Shown piece after piece: positions 44,168 to 52,929 of a stretch of 64,000 bases of DNA. The stretch lies in NCBI GenBank assembly GCA_035505955.1, contig DATJQH010000137.1, positions 12,051 to 76,050 on the forward strand, read 5' to 3'. The notes beneath the pieces were generated by a model. That model searched no databases. It worked only from the letters and a program-made list of their open reading frames with translations, and was not told where the DNA came from. Both the position numbers and the translations under genes were made by a program. How positions within the stretch are numbered: position 1 is the first letter of the stretch; each line of letters starts with the position of its first letter. Origin of the DNA: Fen-999 sp035505955 (GTDB lineage Bacteria; Pseudomonadota; Gammaproteobacteria; Burkholderiales; Rhodocyclaceae).

Positions 44168-46552
44168 TTAGCTACGCAAGGCGCCACCGAATTCCTTGCC
44201 GGCAGCCTGGACCAGCTTGGCCACCGCCGCCTCCACCTCGGCGTCCTCCAACGTGCGATCAGTATGTTGCATAACTACCCGGAACGCAAGGCTTTTTTGC
44301 CCTTCAGGCAGTCCCTTGCCCTGATAGACATCGAACAGATTGACCTCCTGAACGATGCCTGGCGCGGCAGCACGCAGGGCGTCCAGCAGGGGCGCCAAGG
44401 TCTGGTCGCGCGACACGGTCAAGGCGAGGTCGCGGGTCACGGTCGGGAAGCGCGAGACCTCCCGATAGGCGGGCATGGCAAGGGCCAGCCAGACGTCGAG
44501 ATCGAGTTCGAACACGACCGGTGCCGCGCCGAGTTCGTACTTCTGCACCCAGCGCGGATGCAGTTCGCCGACCACGCCGATCGCCTTGCCATCCAGCCGC
44601 ACTTCCGCCGCCCGGCCGGGATGCAGTGCCGAATGGGTCGCACGCTCGAAAGTCAGCCGCCGTGGTACGCCAAGCAGTGACTCGATGTCGCCCTTGAGGT
44701 CGAAGAAGTCGACCGGCCGCGTCGCCGCGCCCCACTGCTCTGGCAGCGCCAAGCCTGCCCACAGGCCGCCGATGCGCAGTGGCTGGCGGAAACCCGCAAC
44801 CGGCTGACCTGCACCATCACGTCCGAAGACGCGGCCGATTTCGAAGATCCGCGCACGTTCGGTCTGGCGCTTGCGATTGGCGACGAGTACGCCGACCAGG
44901 CCGCCGATCAGCGTCGAGCGCATGACGCCCATCTGGCTGGCAATCGGATTCGCCAACTGGATCGGCGCCGCGTTGCCGGCGAAGTCCGCTTCCCACACCG
45001 CGTCGACGAAGCTGTACGTGACGACCTCGAAGTAGCCGCGCTCGGCCATGAGATGCCGCACCGCCATGGGCCCGCGCCGCGTTTCGGGCAGCGGCAGCAT
45101 GGCGAGCTGCGCTTTCGGCGGCGGCGCCGGGATGTTGTCGTAGCCGTGCAGTCGCGCGATCTCCTCGATCAGGTCCTCTTCGATTTCCATGTCGAAGCGG
45201 TACGACGGCGGCGTCACCACGAAGTCATCGCCCAGGCGTTCCACCTTCGTGCCGAGGCCGCCCAGCAGCTTGCCGATCAGGTCGACGGAAAGCGCGATGC
45301 CGAGCACCTTCACGGCGCGGGCTGCGCGTAGCCGCACGGGCTTGCGCGCGGGCAGATGCGCGGACGACACGGCCTCGACCACCGGGCCCGGCTGGCCGCC
45401 GCAGATGTCGACGATCAACTGCGTCGCCCGCTCGATGGCGCGGCGCTGCAGTTCGAAGTCCACGCCGCGTTCGTAGCGATGCGAAGCGTCGGACGAGAAA
45501 CCGAGCGCGCGCGCCTTACCGGCGATCGCGGTCGGCGTGAAGAATGCGCATTCCAGGAAGAGATCGGTCGTCGTGTCGGCGATGCCCGAATGCTCGCCGC
45601 CCATGATGCCGGCCAGCCCGAGCGGTTTCTGCTCGTCGGCAATCAGTCCGGTGTCGGCCGAGGGCGTCACCGTCTGTTCGTTGAGCAGCAGCAACTGCTC
45701 GCCGGCTTTCGGATAGCGCACATGGATCGCGCCCGCAAGCTGGGCGTCGTCGAAGGCGTGCATCGGCTGGCCGAGTTCCAGCATCACGTAGTTGGTGACA
45801 TCGACGAGCGCCGAGATCGAACGCACGCCGCAGCGCTCGATGCGCTGCTTCATCCAGTCCGGTGTCGGCGCCTTCGCATTCACGCCACGCACGATGCGGC
45901 CGCAGTAGCGCGGGCAGACGTCCGGCGCGTCGAGGACGATGCTGCGCGTGTCGTCGATATTCTTCGCCACGGGCTCGACGGCTGGCAGCGCCAAGGGCGC
46001 GCCGGTCAGCCCCGCCACTTCGCGGGCGATGCCGGTCAGCGACAGGCAGTCGGCGCGGTTGGGCGTCAGCTTCAGCGTAATCAGCGTGTCGTCGAGGTTC
46101 AGGTACTGGCGGATGTCGGCACCGATCGGCGCGTCGTCGGGCAGCGCCAAGAGGCCGCCGTGGTCTTCGGACAGCCCCAGTTCTCGGGCCGAGCACATCA
46201 TGCCGAAACTCTCGACGCCGCGCACCTTGGCCTTCCTGATCTCGATGCCGGGCAGCTTTGCGCCAACGAGCGCGCAGGGCGCCACCATGCCGGGCGCGAC
46301 ATTGGGCGCACCACAGACGATCTGCAACACGCCGCTGGCACTGCCCGTATCCACTTTGCAAAGCTTCAGTTTGTCGGCGTCGGGATGCTTCTCGGTACTG
46401 AGCACGCGGGCGACGACCACACCGGAAAAGTCAGCCGCGGCGGCACGCCGCTCCTCGACTTCGAGGCCGGCCATCGTCAGCAGATGACAGAGCTCTTCCG
46501 TCGACAGCGGCGGATTGACGAGGGCGCGCAGCCAGGATTCAGGGAATTGCAT
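44168..46552 (-). CDS. pheT: Phenylalanine--tRNA ligase subunit beta
   Basis: 794-residue beta chain. N-terminal EMAP-like tRNA-binding domain (about 40-150, VARVLSTEKHPDADKLKLC), the B3/B4 editing domain (PVVEAVSSAHL onward is B5) and a C-terminal ferredoxin-like anticodon domain (SRFPTVTRDLALTVSRDQT). Two copies of the dispersed 23-bp motif lie inside, antisense: at 46427 (encoding RRAAAADFS) and at 44649 (encoding GVPRRLTF). They use different reading frames. Starts three bases after pheS. Confidence 0.97.
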   Translation of the reverse strand: MQFPESWLRALVNPPLSTEELCHLLTMAGLEVEERRAAAADFSGVVVARVLSTEKHPDADKLKLCKVDTGSASGVLQIVCGAPNVAPGMVAPCALVGAKLPGIEIRKAKVRGVESFGMMCSARELGLSEDHGGLLALPDDAPIGADIRQYLNLDDTLITLKLTPNRADCLSLTGIAREVAGLTGAPLALPAVEPVAKNIDDTRSIVLDAPDVCPRYCGRIVRGVNAKAPTPDWMKQRIERCGVRSISALVDVTNYVMLELGQPMHAFDDAQLAGAIHVRYPKAGEQLLLLNEQTVTPSADTGLIADEQKPLGLAGIMGGEHSGIADTTTDLFLECAFFTPTAIAGKARALGFSSDASHRYERGVDFELQRRAIERATQLIVDICGGQPGPVVEAVSSAHLPARKPVRLRAARAVKVLGIALSVDLIGKLLGGLGTKVERLGDDFVVTPPSYRFDMEIEEDLIEEIARLHGYDNIPAPPPKAQLAMLPLPETRRGPMAVRHLMAERGYFEVVTYSFVDAVWEADFAGNAAPIQLANPIASQMGVMRSTLIGGLVGVLVANRKRQTERARIFEIGRVFGRDGAGQPVAGFRQPLRIGGLWAGLALPEQWGAATRPVDFFDLKGDIESLLGVPRRLTFERATHSALHPGRAAEVRLDGKAIGVVGELHPRWVQKYELGAAPVVFELDLDVWLALAMPAYREVSRFPTVTRDLALTVSRDQTLAPLLDALRAAAPGIVQEVNLFDVYQGKGLPEGQKSLAFRVVMQHTDRTLEDAEVEAAVAKLVQAAGKEFGGALRS
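44649..44671 (+). repeat. Dispersed 23-bp motif, copy 8 (inside pheT, antisense)
   Basis: AAAGTCAGCC and GGTACGCC. All 23 bases match copy 13. In pheT it encodes GVPRRLTF. Confidence 0.8.
46427..46449 (+). repeat. Dispersed 23-bp motif, copy 9 (inside pheT, antisense)
   Basis: AAAGTCAGCC and GGCACGCC. In pheT it encodes RRAAAADFS, a different frame from copy 8. Confidence 0.75.
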
Positions 46553-46555
46553 GAT

Positions 46556-47602
46556 CTATGGGAACTGCGAAAGGAAGCGCAAATCGCCTTCGAAGAACAG
46601 GCGCAGGTCGTTGATGCCGTAGCGGAGCATGGTCAGCCGGTCGGGGCCCATGCCGAAAGCGAAGCCGGTGTACTTCTCCGGGTCGATGCCGCCGAAGCGC
46701 AGCACGTTCGGATGCACCATGCCGCAGCCGGCGATCTCCAGCCAGCGGCCCTCGAGCGCACCGGACATGAAGGCGACGTCGATCTCGGCCGAGGGCTCGG
46801 TGAACGGGAAGAAGGACGGGCGGAAGCGCACCTTGAGGTCGTCGCTTTCGAAGAAGCGGCGCAGGAAATCGGCGACCACGCCCTTGAGGTCGGCGAAGCT
46901 GACGTTCTCGCCCACCCACAGGCCTTCGACCTGGTGGAACATCGGCGAATGCGTGGCATCGGAATCGACACGATAGACGCGACCCGGCGCGATTACGCGG
47001 ATCTCGGGCATGGTGTCGAGGTGCTTGTAACGCTCGACATGCGCCTGCATGTAGCGGATCTGCACCGGGCTCGTATGCGTGCGAAGCAGCACGTCCTCCT
47101 GCACGCGGCCCTCTGCGTCGAGCAGGTAGAAGGTGTCGTGCATCGAGCGCGCGGGGTGCTTCTCCGGAGTGTTGAGGGCAGTAAAGTTGTGCCAGTCGCC
47201 CTCGATCTCGGGACCGTCGGCGACCTCGAAGCCGATCGAGCGGAACAACTGCTCGATGCGCTCCAGGCTGCGCGTCACGGGATGCAGCGCACCGCGCGTC
47301 TCGCCGCGGCCGGGCAGCGTCACGTCGAGGGCCTCCGCCGCGAGTTGCGCTTCGAGCTGGGCCAGCCGCAGGGCCTCACGGCGTGCCGTCAGGGCTGACT
47401 CTACGGCCTGCTTGGCGATGTTGATGGCGGCGCCGGCGCTCTTCCTCTCCTCGGCCGCGAGCTTGCCCAAGCCCTTGAGGAGCACGGTCAGCGAACCGTC
47501 CTTGCCGAGGTAGCGCGCCTTGGCCTCCTCGAGCTTCGCCGGTTCGGTGGCGACGCCGAAATCGGCGGTGGCTTGTGCAACGAGTTGATCGAGATTGTCC
47601 AT
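46556..47602 (-). CDS. pheS: Phenylalanine--tRNA ligase subunit alpha
   Basis: Catalytic alpha chain, 348 residues. N-terminal coiled coil, class II motif 2 (FRPSFFPFTEPSAEIDVAF) and motif 3 (FAFGMGPDRLTMLRYGIND). The ATG at 47602 follows a terminator-like hairpin and T-run by eight bases and has no visible Shine-Dalgarno, an arrangement that suggests attenuation. A sense-oriented 23-bp motif copy (47380) encodes ESALTAR in the coiled coil. Confidence 0.97.
   Translation of the reverse strand: MDNLDQLVAQATADFGVATEPAKLEEAKARYLGKDGSLTVLLKGLGKLAAEERKSAGAAINIAKQAVESALTARREALRLAQLEAQLAAEALDVTLPGRGETRGALHPVTRSLERIEQLFRSIGFEVADGPEIEGDWHNFTALNTPEKHPARSMHDTFYLLDAEGRVQEDVLLRTHTSPVQIRYMQAHVERYKHLDTMPEIRVIAPGRVYRVDSDATHSPMFHQVEGLWVGENVSFADLKGVVADFLRRFFESDDLKVRFRPSFFPFTEPSAEIDVAFMSGALEGRWLEIAGCGMVHPNVLRFGGIDPEKYTGFAFGMGPDRLTMLRYGINDLRLFFEGDLRFLSQFP
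47380..47402 (-). repeat. Dispersed 23-bp motif, copy 10 (inside pheS, sense)
   Basis: Minus strand AGAGTCAGCC and GGCACGCC. Encodes ESALTAR. Confidence 0.77.
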
Positions 47603-47610
47603 TGCAAATT

Positions 47611-47647
47611 AAAAGAGGGAGGTCCCCGGTTGCCCGAGGCCTCCCTC
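47611..47647 (-). terminator. Terminator/attenuator between rplT and pheS
   Basis: On the minus strand GAGGGAGG pairs with CCTCCCTC across about 17 bases that can themselves pair partly (CCTCGGG with CCGGGGA), followed by TTTTAATTT and the pheS start. E. coli pheST has an attenuator in the same place. I see no Phe-rich leader peptide here, so the mechanism may differ. Confidence 0.7.
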
Positions 47648-47673
47648 CTGTTCGCGTCGGTTGATGTGCCGGA

Positions 47674-48033
47674 TTACGCGCCGAGTTTGGCCTTGGCCTG
47701 GTTCGCCAGGGCCGCAAATGCCGGCTTGTCGAACACGGCCAGGTCGGCCAGCACCTTGCGATCCACCTCGATGGCGGCCTTCTTGAGGCCGTTCATCAGG
47801 GTGCTGTACTTCATGCCCAACTCGCGGGCACCCGCATTGATACGGGCGATCCAGAGGGCACGGAACTGGCGCTTGCGTTGACGGCGGTCGCGATACTGGT
47901 ACTGGCCCGCCTTCATCACCGCTTCCTTGGCGATGCGATAGACGGAATTGCGGCGACCCCTGTAACCCTTGGCCTGGGCGAGAACCTTCTTGTGGCGCGC
48001 GCGCGCCGTTACACCACGTTTGACTCTTGGCAT
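47674..48033 (-). CDS. rplT: 50S ribosomal protein L20
   Basis: 119 residues, the normal length. MPRVKRGVTARARHKKVL, AKGYRGRRNSVYRIAKEAV and LWIARINAGARELGMKYS are family signatures. L20 also acts as translational repressor of the rpmI-rplT message in other bacteria. 12 bases downstream of rpmI. Confidence 0.98.
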   Translation of the reverse strand: MPRVKRGVTARARHKKVLAQAKGYRGRRNSVYRIAKEAVMKAGQYQYRDRRQRKRQFRALWIARINAGARELGMKYSTLMNGLKKAAIEVDRKVLADLAVFDKPAFAALANQAKAKLGA

Positions 48034-48045
48034 GGTGCGTTCTCC

Positions 48046-48243
48046 TTAGGCGTTGGGCAGCATGGCGCGAACGGACTTGACGTCCGACTCGTGCACCGCG
48101 TGAACACCGCGCAGCTGGCGCTTGGACTTGGTGGTCTTCTTGGTGAGGATATGGCGCTTGAACGCCGTCGAGCGCTTGACGCTGCCACTGCCGCGCACTC
48201 GAAAGCGCTTGGCGGCTCCGCTCTTGGTCTTCATCTTCGGCAT
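48046..48243 (-). CDS. rpmI: 50S ribosomal protein L35
   Basis: 65 residues from ATG 48243 with AAAAGGAG upstream. MPKMKTKSGAAKRFRVRGSG and KRHILTKKTTKSKRQLRG are the L35 pattern. The open frame extending to 48330 lies in the leader. The 97-base gap to infC contains a perfect 17-base inverted repeat. Confidence 0.98.
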   Translation of the reverse strand: MPKMKTKSGAAKRFRVRGSGSVKRSTAFKRHILTKKTTKSKRQLRGVHAVHESDVKSVRAMLPNA

Positions 48244-48277
48244 GGCCGAGACTCCTTTTCTGACACGGTACCAGGTG

Positions 48278-48294
48278 GTTCCCGACTCGGGAAC
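48278..48294. promoter_or_regulatory. Inverted repeat in the rpmI leader
   Basis: GTTCCCGA, one base, TCGGGAAC: a perfect palindrome 35 bases upstream of rpmI. The infC-rpmI gap is where L20 binds to control rpmI-rplT translation in E. coli, so this stem is a candidate operator. No T-run follows. Confidence 0.4.
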
Positions 48295-48340
48295 GCTTCG
48301 ACAACCCGCAACCGCTTCTGTGCACTGCAACCGCTACTGC

Positions 48341-48871
48341 TTATTGCTTCACCTGCTTCTTGGTCGGCGCCAGCACCATGATGAGCTGACGGCCTTCCAT
48401 CTTCGGGAACTGCTCCACCTGCGCCACTTCCGTCAGGTCGCCCTTGATGCGCTCCAGCATGCGCATGCCGAACTCCTGGTGCGCCATTTCGCGGCCGCGG
48501 AAACGCAACGTAATCTTCGCCTTGTCGCCTTCGCCCAGAAACTTGATCAGGTTGCGCAGCTTGATCTGGTAGTCGTTCTCGTCCGTACCCGGGCGGAACT
48601 TGACTTCCTTCACCTGCACCTGCTTCTGCTTCAGCTTCGCTTCGTGCGCCCGCTTGGCTTCCTGGTACTTGAACTTGCCGAAGTCCATCATCTTGCAGAC
48701 CGGCGGCTTTGCCAGCGGGGCGATTTCCACGAGATCGACTTCGGCTTCTTCTGCCATCTGCAGTGCGGCCCGGATGTTCACGATGCCGATCTGCTCGCCT
48801 TCGACCCCGACCAACCTCACTTCCGGGGCTGTAATCTCGTCATTGATGCGCTGCGACTTTTCCTGAGCGAT
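48341..48871 (-). CDS. infC: Translation initiation factor IF-3 (ATC start)
   Basis: Prevents premature 50S joining and checks start-codon fidelity. The conserved N-terminus IAQEKSQRINDEITAPEVRLVG extends upstream of the first ATG (48820) with no ATG, GTG or TTG. The frame begins at ATC 48871, preceded by GGGAG. IF-3 genes commonly use rare AUU/AUC/AUA starts for autoregulation, since IF-3 discriminates against them. Full length is 176 residues. The IF-3 signature KPPVCKMMDFGKFKYQEAK and the C-terminal domain (KEVKFRPGTDENDYQIK) are intact. Confidence 0.95.
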   Translation of the reverse strand: MAQEKSQRINDEITAPEVRLVGVEGEQIGIVNIRAALQMAEEAEVDLVEIAPLAKPPVCKMMDFGKFKYQEAKRAHEAKLKQKQVQVKEVKFRPGTDENDYQIKLRNLIKFLGEGDKAKITLRFRGREMAHQEFGMRMLERIKGDLTEVAQVEQFPKMEGRQLIMVLAPTKKQVKQ

Positions 48872-48898
48872 GGTTCTCGACTCCCAAAAATCAAAAAA

Positions 48899-50815
48899 TC
48901 AGGCCGCCACGCCCCTGCTCTGCTGTTCCCGCAGCAGGCGTTCAATCAACGCTTCGGGAGACATCTGCCCGAGATCCTGATTGCCCCGGGCACGAACGGC
49001 GACCAACCCCGCAGCCTTTTCCTTGTCGCCAATCACGACGTAGTAAGGCCGCTTCATCAAGCTATGTTCTCGAATTTTATAGTTAATTTTCTCTCCGCGC
49101 AAATCCGTGTCGACACGCAGGCCGGCGGCGCGCAGCTTTTCCGCCACAGCCGCCGCGTAGTCCTCCTGGTGCTCGGAGATACTCATCACTACGGCCTGCA
49201 CCGGCGCCAGCCACAAGGGCAGCGCGCCCGAGTGGTTCTCGATCAGGATGCCGATGAAGCGCTCGAGCGAGCCGAGGATGGCCCGGTGCAGCATCACGGG
49301 CGTATGGCGGGCGTTGTCCTCGCCGACGTACTCCGCGCCAAGCCGGCCGGGCATCGAGAAGTCGACCTGGATGGTGCCGCACTGCCAGGAACGGCCGATG
49401 GCGTCCTTGATGTGGAATTCGATCTTGGGACCGTAGAAAGCGCCTTCGCCCGGCAGTTCGATCCACTCGAGGCCCGAGGCGCGCAAGGCATTGCGCAGCG
49501 CCGCCTCCGCCTTGTCCCAGACCTCGTCGGCGCCCACGCGGCTGTCCGGACGCAGCGCCAGCTTGACGGCGACATCGGTGAAGCCGAAATCGGCGTACAC
49601 CTTGCGCACCAGCGCGTTGAAGGCCGTCACCTCGGGCTGGATCTGGTCCTCGGTGCAGAAGATGTGACCGTCGTCCTGTGTGAAACCGCGCACGCGCATG
49701 ACGCCGTGCAGCGCGCCCGAAGGCTCGTTGCGGTGGCAGGAACCGAATTCGCCGTAGCGCAGCGGCAGGTCGCGGTAAGAGCGCACGTCGGTGTTGAACA
49801 GCAGGATGTGGCCCGGGCAGTTCATCGGCTTGACGCCGTAGTCGCGGTTCTCCGATGCCGTGGTGAACATGTTCTGGTGGAAGTGCTGCCAGTGGCCCGA
49901 GCGCTCCCACAGCGAGCGGTCGAGGATCTGCGGACAGCGCACTTCCTGGTAGCCGTTCTCGCGATAGATGCGGCGCATGTACTGCTCGACTTCCTGCCAG
50001 ACGGTCCAGCCCTGCGGGTGCCAGAAAATCAGGCCCGGCGCTTCCTCCTGCAGGTGGAAGAGATCAAGGCTGCGGCCGAGCTTGCGATGGTCGCGCTTCT
50101 CGGCTTCCTCCAACATGTGCAGGTAGGCGTCGAGTTCTTCCTTCTTCGCCCACGCGGTACCGTAGATACGCTGCAACTGCTCGTTCTTCGAATCACCGCG
50201 CCAGTAGGCCCCGGCCACTTTCATCAGCTTGAACGCCTTGAGCCTGCCCGTCGAGGGCACGTGCGGGCCGCGGCACAAGTCCACGAAATCGCCTTCGCGA
50301 TACAGCGACACATCCTCGCCCGCTGGAATGGCTTCGATCAACTCGGCCTTGTAGCGCTCGCCGATGGACTTGAAGAACTCGACGGCCTTGTCGCGCGGCC
50401 AGACTTCGCGCGTGACCGGAATGTCCTTCTTCGCGAGTTCAGCCATGCGCTTTTCCATCGCCTCGAGGTCTTCCGGCGTGAAGGGGCGCTGATAGGCGAA
50501 GTCGTAGTAGAAGCCATTCTCGACCACCGGGCCGATGGTCACCTGCGCCTCGGGGAACAGTTCCTTCACCGCGTAGGCGAGCAGGTGCGCGGTCGAGTGG
50601 CGGATGATCTCGACGCCATCGGCATCCTTGTCGGTAACGATGGCGAGCGAAGCGTCGCGATCGACCAGGTAGGAGGTGTCGACCAGTTTGCCGTCCACGC
50701 GGCCGGCCAATGCCGCCTTGGCCAGCCCGGCGCCTATGGAAGCCGCCACGCCCGCCACGGTCAGCGGTTGCGGATACTCGCGCCTCGAACCATCGGGCAA
50801 GGTGATGACCGGCAT
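48899..50815 (-). CDS. thrS: Threonine--tRNA ligase
   Basis: Class II synthetase, 638 residues, from ATG 50815. TGS domain (about 1-60), editing domain with HSTAHLLAYAVKELFP, and the catalytic core with the zinc/Thr ligands in KPMNCPGHILLF and GSCHRNEPSGALHGV. Anticodon domain at the end (KINYKIREHSLMKRPYYVVIG). First protein gene of the thrS-infC-rpmI-rplT-pheST unit. The upstream frame to 50914 crosses tRNA-Val and is not coding. Confidence 0.98.
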   Translation of the reverse strand: MPVITLPDGSRREYPQPLTVAGVAASIGAGLAKAALAGRVDGKLVDTSYLVDRDASLAIVTDKDADGVEIIRHSTAHLLAYAVKELFPEAQVTIGPVVENGFYYDFAYQRPFTPEDLEAMEKRMAELAKKDIPVTREVWPRDKAVEFFKSIGERYKAELIEAIPAGEDVSLYREGDFVDLCRGPHVPSTGRLKAFKLMKVAGAYWRGDSKNEQLQRIYGTAWAKKEELDAYLHMLEEAEKRDHRKLGRSLDLFHLQEEAPGLIFWHPQGWTVWQEVEQYMRRIYRENGYQEVRCPQILDRSLWERSGHWQHFHQNMFTTASENRDYGVKPMNCPGHILLFNTDVRSYRDLPLRYGEFGSCHRNEPSGALHGVMRVRGFTQDDGHIFCTEDQIQPEVTAFNALVRKVYADFGFTDVAVKLALRPDSRVGADEVWDKAEAALRNALRASGLEWIELPGEGAFYGPKIEFHIKDAIGRSWQCGTIQVDFSMPGRLGAEYVGEDNARHTPVMLHRAILGSLERFIGILIENHSGALPLWLAPVQAVVMSISEHQEDYAAAVAEKLRAAGLRVDTDLRGEKINYKIREHSLMKRPYYVVIGDKEKAAGLVAVRARGNQDLGQMSPEALIERLLREQQSRGVAA

Positions 50816-50838
50816 GTTGCAAGCTCCAGAAGCAGAAA

Positions 50839-50867
50839 CAGGGCGCCTCGTGAACGCAGGCGCCCTG
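50839..50867 (-). terminator. Terminator between tRNA-Val and thrS
   Basis: CAGGGCGCCT and AGGCGCCCTG form a perfect 10-bp stem with a nine-base loop. On the minus strand it is followed by a short T-run (TTTCTGCTT). It should end or reduce the tRNA-Val transcript before thrS. Confidence 0.65.
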
Positions 50868-50874
50868 TCGGATT

Positions 50875-50951
50875 TGGTAGGCGCGATTGGACTCGAACCA
50901 ACGACCCCCACCATGTCAAGGTGGTGCTCTAACCAGCTGAGCTACGCGCCT
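50875..50951 (-). tRNA. tRNA-Val (anticodon GAC)
   Basis: 77 nucleotides with encoded CCA. The acceptor stem AGGCGCG pairs with CGCGCCT. D arm GCTCAGCTGGTTAGAGC. The anticodon arm CCACC-TTGACAT-GGTGG reads GAC. T arm TTGGTTCGAGTCCAA. All arms pair. Confidence 0.96.
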
Positions 50952-50966
50952 GCAAACGAGGCGCGG

Positions 50967-50995
50967 ATTCTAGCGGAACTCGCGCCTCGCCACAA
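50967..50995 (-). promoter_or_regulatory. Sigma70 promoter of tRNA-Val
   Basis: On the minus strand TTGTGG (50990-50995), 17 bases, TAGAAT (50967-50972), ending 15 bases before the mature tRNA 5' end. Good spacing and context. Confidence 0.65.
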
Positions 50996-51004
50996 CAGCC
51001 TTTT

Positions 51005-52897
51005 CTACGGTGCGAGCGCGCCGCGAATCTGGTCCAGCGTGCCCGGATCGTCGATGGTCGTCAGGTCGCCCGGATCGCGGCCTTCGGCGATGGCCTGGAT
51101 CGAACGGCGCAGCATCTTGCCCGAGCGCGTCTTGGGCAGGCCAGTGACGAAATGGACGTGCCCGGGACGCGCGATGGCACCCAGGCTGTCGTCGACGGTC
51201 TTCATCACTTCCTTTTCCAGCGCAGCCTTGAGTTCCGGCGTCGCGATGCGCGCCGCGTCCTTGACCACGGCGAACGCGACCGGCACCTGCCCCTTCAACT
51301 GGTCATGCACGCCCACGACCGCGACCTCGGCGATGGCGCTATGCATCTGCACCGCCTCTTCGATCTCGCGCGTGCCCAGGCGGTGCCCGGCGACGTTGAT
51401 GACGTCGTCGGTGCGGCCGAGGATGAAGTGGTAGCCGTCCTCATCCTTGATCCCCCAGTCGAACGAGGAATAGACCAGCGGTTCCTTGAACAACGAGAAG
51501 TAGGTCTTGACGAAGCGCTCGTCGTCGCCCCACACCGTCGACAGGCAGCCCGGCGGCAGCGGCGGCAGCACGCCGACGATGCCCTTCTCGTTCGGCGCGC
51601 ACTCGGTGCCGTCCTCGCGGAAGATCTTCAGGTTGTAACCATAGGCGGGGAAGCTCGGCGTGCCGTACTTGATCGGCGTCTTCTCGACCCCCGGCGCGGC
51701 GGTCAACATCGCCCAGCCGCTCTCGGTCTGCCAGTAGTGGTCGATCACCGGCAGCTTGAGTTCGCCCATGATCCATTCGTGCGTCGGCTGGTCGAGCGGC
51801 TCGCCGGCCAGGAACAGGTGCTTCAACGACGAGAGATCGTACTTGTGCAGGTAGGCCGGATCCTGTTTCTTCAAGACGCGGATCGCGGTCGGCGCGGAGA
51901 ACATCACGTTGACCTTGTACTTCTCGACGAGGCTCCACCAGATGCCGGCATCGGGCCGGATCGGCGTGCCTTCGTACATCAAGGTCGCCATGCCGGCGAT
52001 GAGCGGGCCATAGACGATGTAACTGTGGCCGACGACCCAGCCGATGTCGGAAGTGGCGAAGTAGGTCTCGCCCTCGCCACCGCAGTAGATGTGCTTCATC
52101 GATGCGGCGAGCGCCACGGCGTAACCGCCGACGTCGCGCTGCACGCCCTTCGGCTTGCCGGTGGTACCCGACGTATACAGGATGTACGACGGCTCGGTCG
52201 ATTCCAGCCAGACGCACGGAACGTCCGCGTTCATGTGCTGCGCGCGCAGCGTCGCGTAGTCGACGTCGCGGCCGGCGACCTTGGCGAAGTTCTTGTCGAG
52301 CCCGCGATCGATCATCAGCACCTTCTCGGGCGGGAACTGCGCGATCTTGCAGGCCTCGTCGAGGAGGTGCTTGTAGGGCACCGCCTTGCCGCCGCGCATG
52401 CCGGCGTCGCTTGATACGATCAGCTTGGGTTTGGCGTCGTCGATGCGCGTCGCCAGGGAGCCCGACGCGAAGCCGCCGAACACCACAGAGTGGATGGCGC
52501 CGATGCGCGCACAGGCGAGGATCGCGAAGGTGGCCTCCGCGATCATCGGCATGTAGATCAGGACGCGGTCGCCTTTCTTGACGCCCAGGCTCTGCATGAC
52601 GGCCGCCATGCGCACCACCTCGGACTTCAGTTCGGCGAAGGTGTAGGTCTTCTCCACGTTCGTTTCCGTGGAGACGAAGATCAGCGCCGGCGCATTCGGC
52701 CGCCTGGCGGCATGGCGATCCACGGCGTTGTAGCAAAGGTTGGTCTCGCCGCCCACGAACCACTTCACGAACGGCGGCTTCGAGTAGTCGCAAATCTTCT
52801 GCGGCGGCTTGTGCCAGTCGATCAGTTGTGCCTGCTCGCCCCAGAAGCCGTCCCGGTCCTCGATGGACCTCCGATGAAACTCCTTGTACGTCGTCAT
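51005..52897 (-). CDS. prpE: Propionate--CoA ligase
   Basis: AMP-forming acyl-CoA synthetase, 630 residues. YTSGTTGKPKGVQRDVGGYAVAL is the PrpE form of the P-loop (acetyl-CoA synthetases lack VQRDVGGYAVAL). WVVGHSYIVYGPLIAGM, HYWQTESGWAML and the acetylatable Lys in GLPKTRSGKMLRRSIQ complete the active site. Same direction as acuI and the receiver-GGDEF gene, so these may form an acrylate/propionate unit with a signalling gene inside. Confidence 0.93.
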   Translation of the reverse strand: MTTYKEFHRRSIEDRDGFWGEQAQLIDWHKPPQKICDYSKPPFVKWFVGGETNLCYNAVDRHAARRPNAPALIFVSTETNVEKTYTFAELKSEVVRMAAVMQSLGVKKGDRVLIYMPMIAEATFAILACARIGAIHSVVFGGFASGSLATRIDDAKPKLIVSSDAGMRGGKAVPYKHLLDEACKIAQFPPEKVLMIDRGLDKNFAKVAGRDVDYATLRAQHMNADVPCVWLESTEPSYILYTSGTTGKPKGVQRDVGGYAVALAASMKHIYCGGEGETYFATSDIGWVVGHSYIVYGPLIAGMATLMYEGTPIRPDAGIWWSLVEKYKVNVMFSAPTAIRVLKKQDPAYLHKYDLSSLKHLFLAGEPLDQPTHEWIMGELKLPVIDHYWQTESGWAMLTAAPGVEKTPIKYGTPSFPAYGYNLKIFREDGTECAPNEKGIVGVLPPLPPGCLSTVWGDDERFVKTYFSLFKEPLVYSSFDWGIKDEDGYHFILGRTDDVINVAGHRLGTREIEEAVQMHSAIAEVAVVGVHDQLKGQVPVAFAVVKDAARIATPELKAALEKEVMKTVDDSLGAIARPGHVHFVTGLPKTRSGKMLRRSIQAIAEGRDPGDLTTIDDPGTLDQIRGALAP

Positions 52898-52929
52898 GCC
52901 ACCTCTCCCACTCCCGTTATTGGACTACG

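Noticed and set aside
48122..50932. A 936-codon open frame on the plus strand opposite thrS/infC, and similar long ones (45356-47398 plus; 17918-20275 minus; 60704-63262 minus)
   Set aside because: Mirror frames of real genes in GC-rich DNA. They are His/Arg/Ala-rich, lack domains, and the opposite strand carries well-known conserved proteins.
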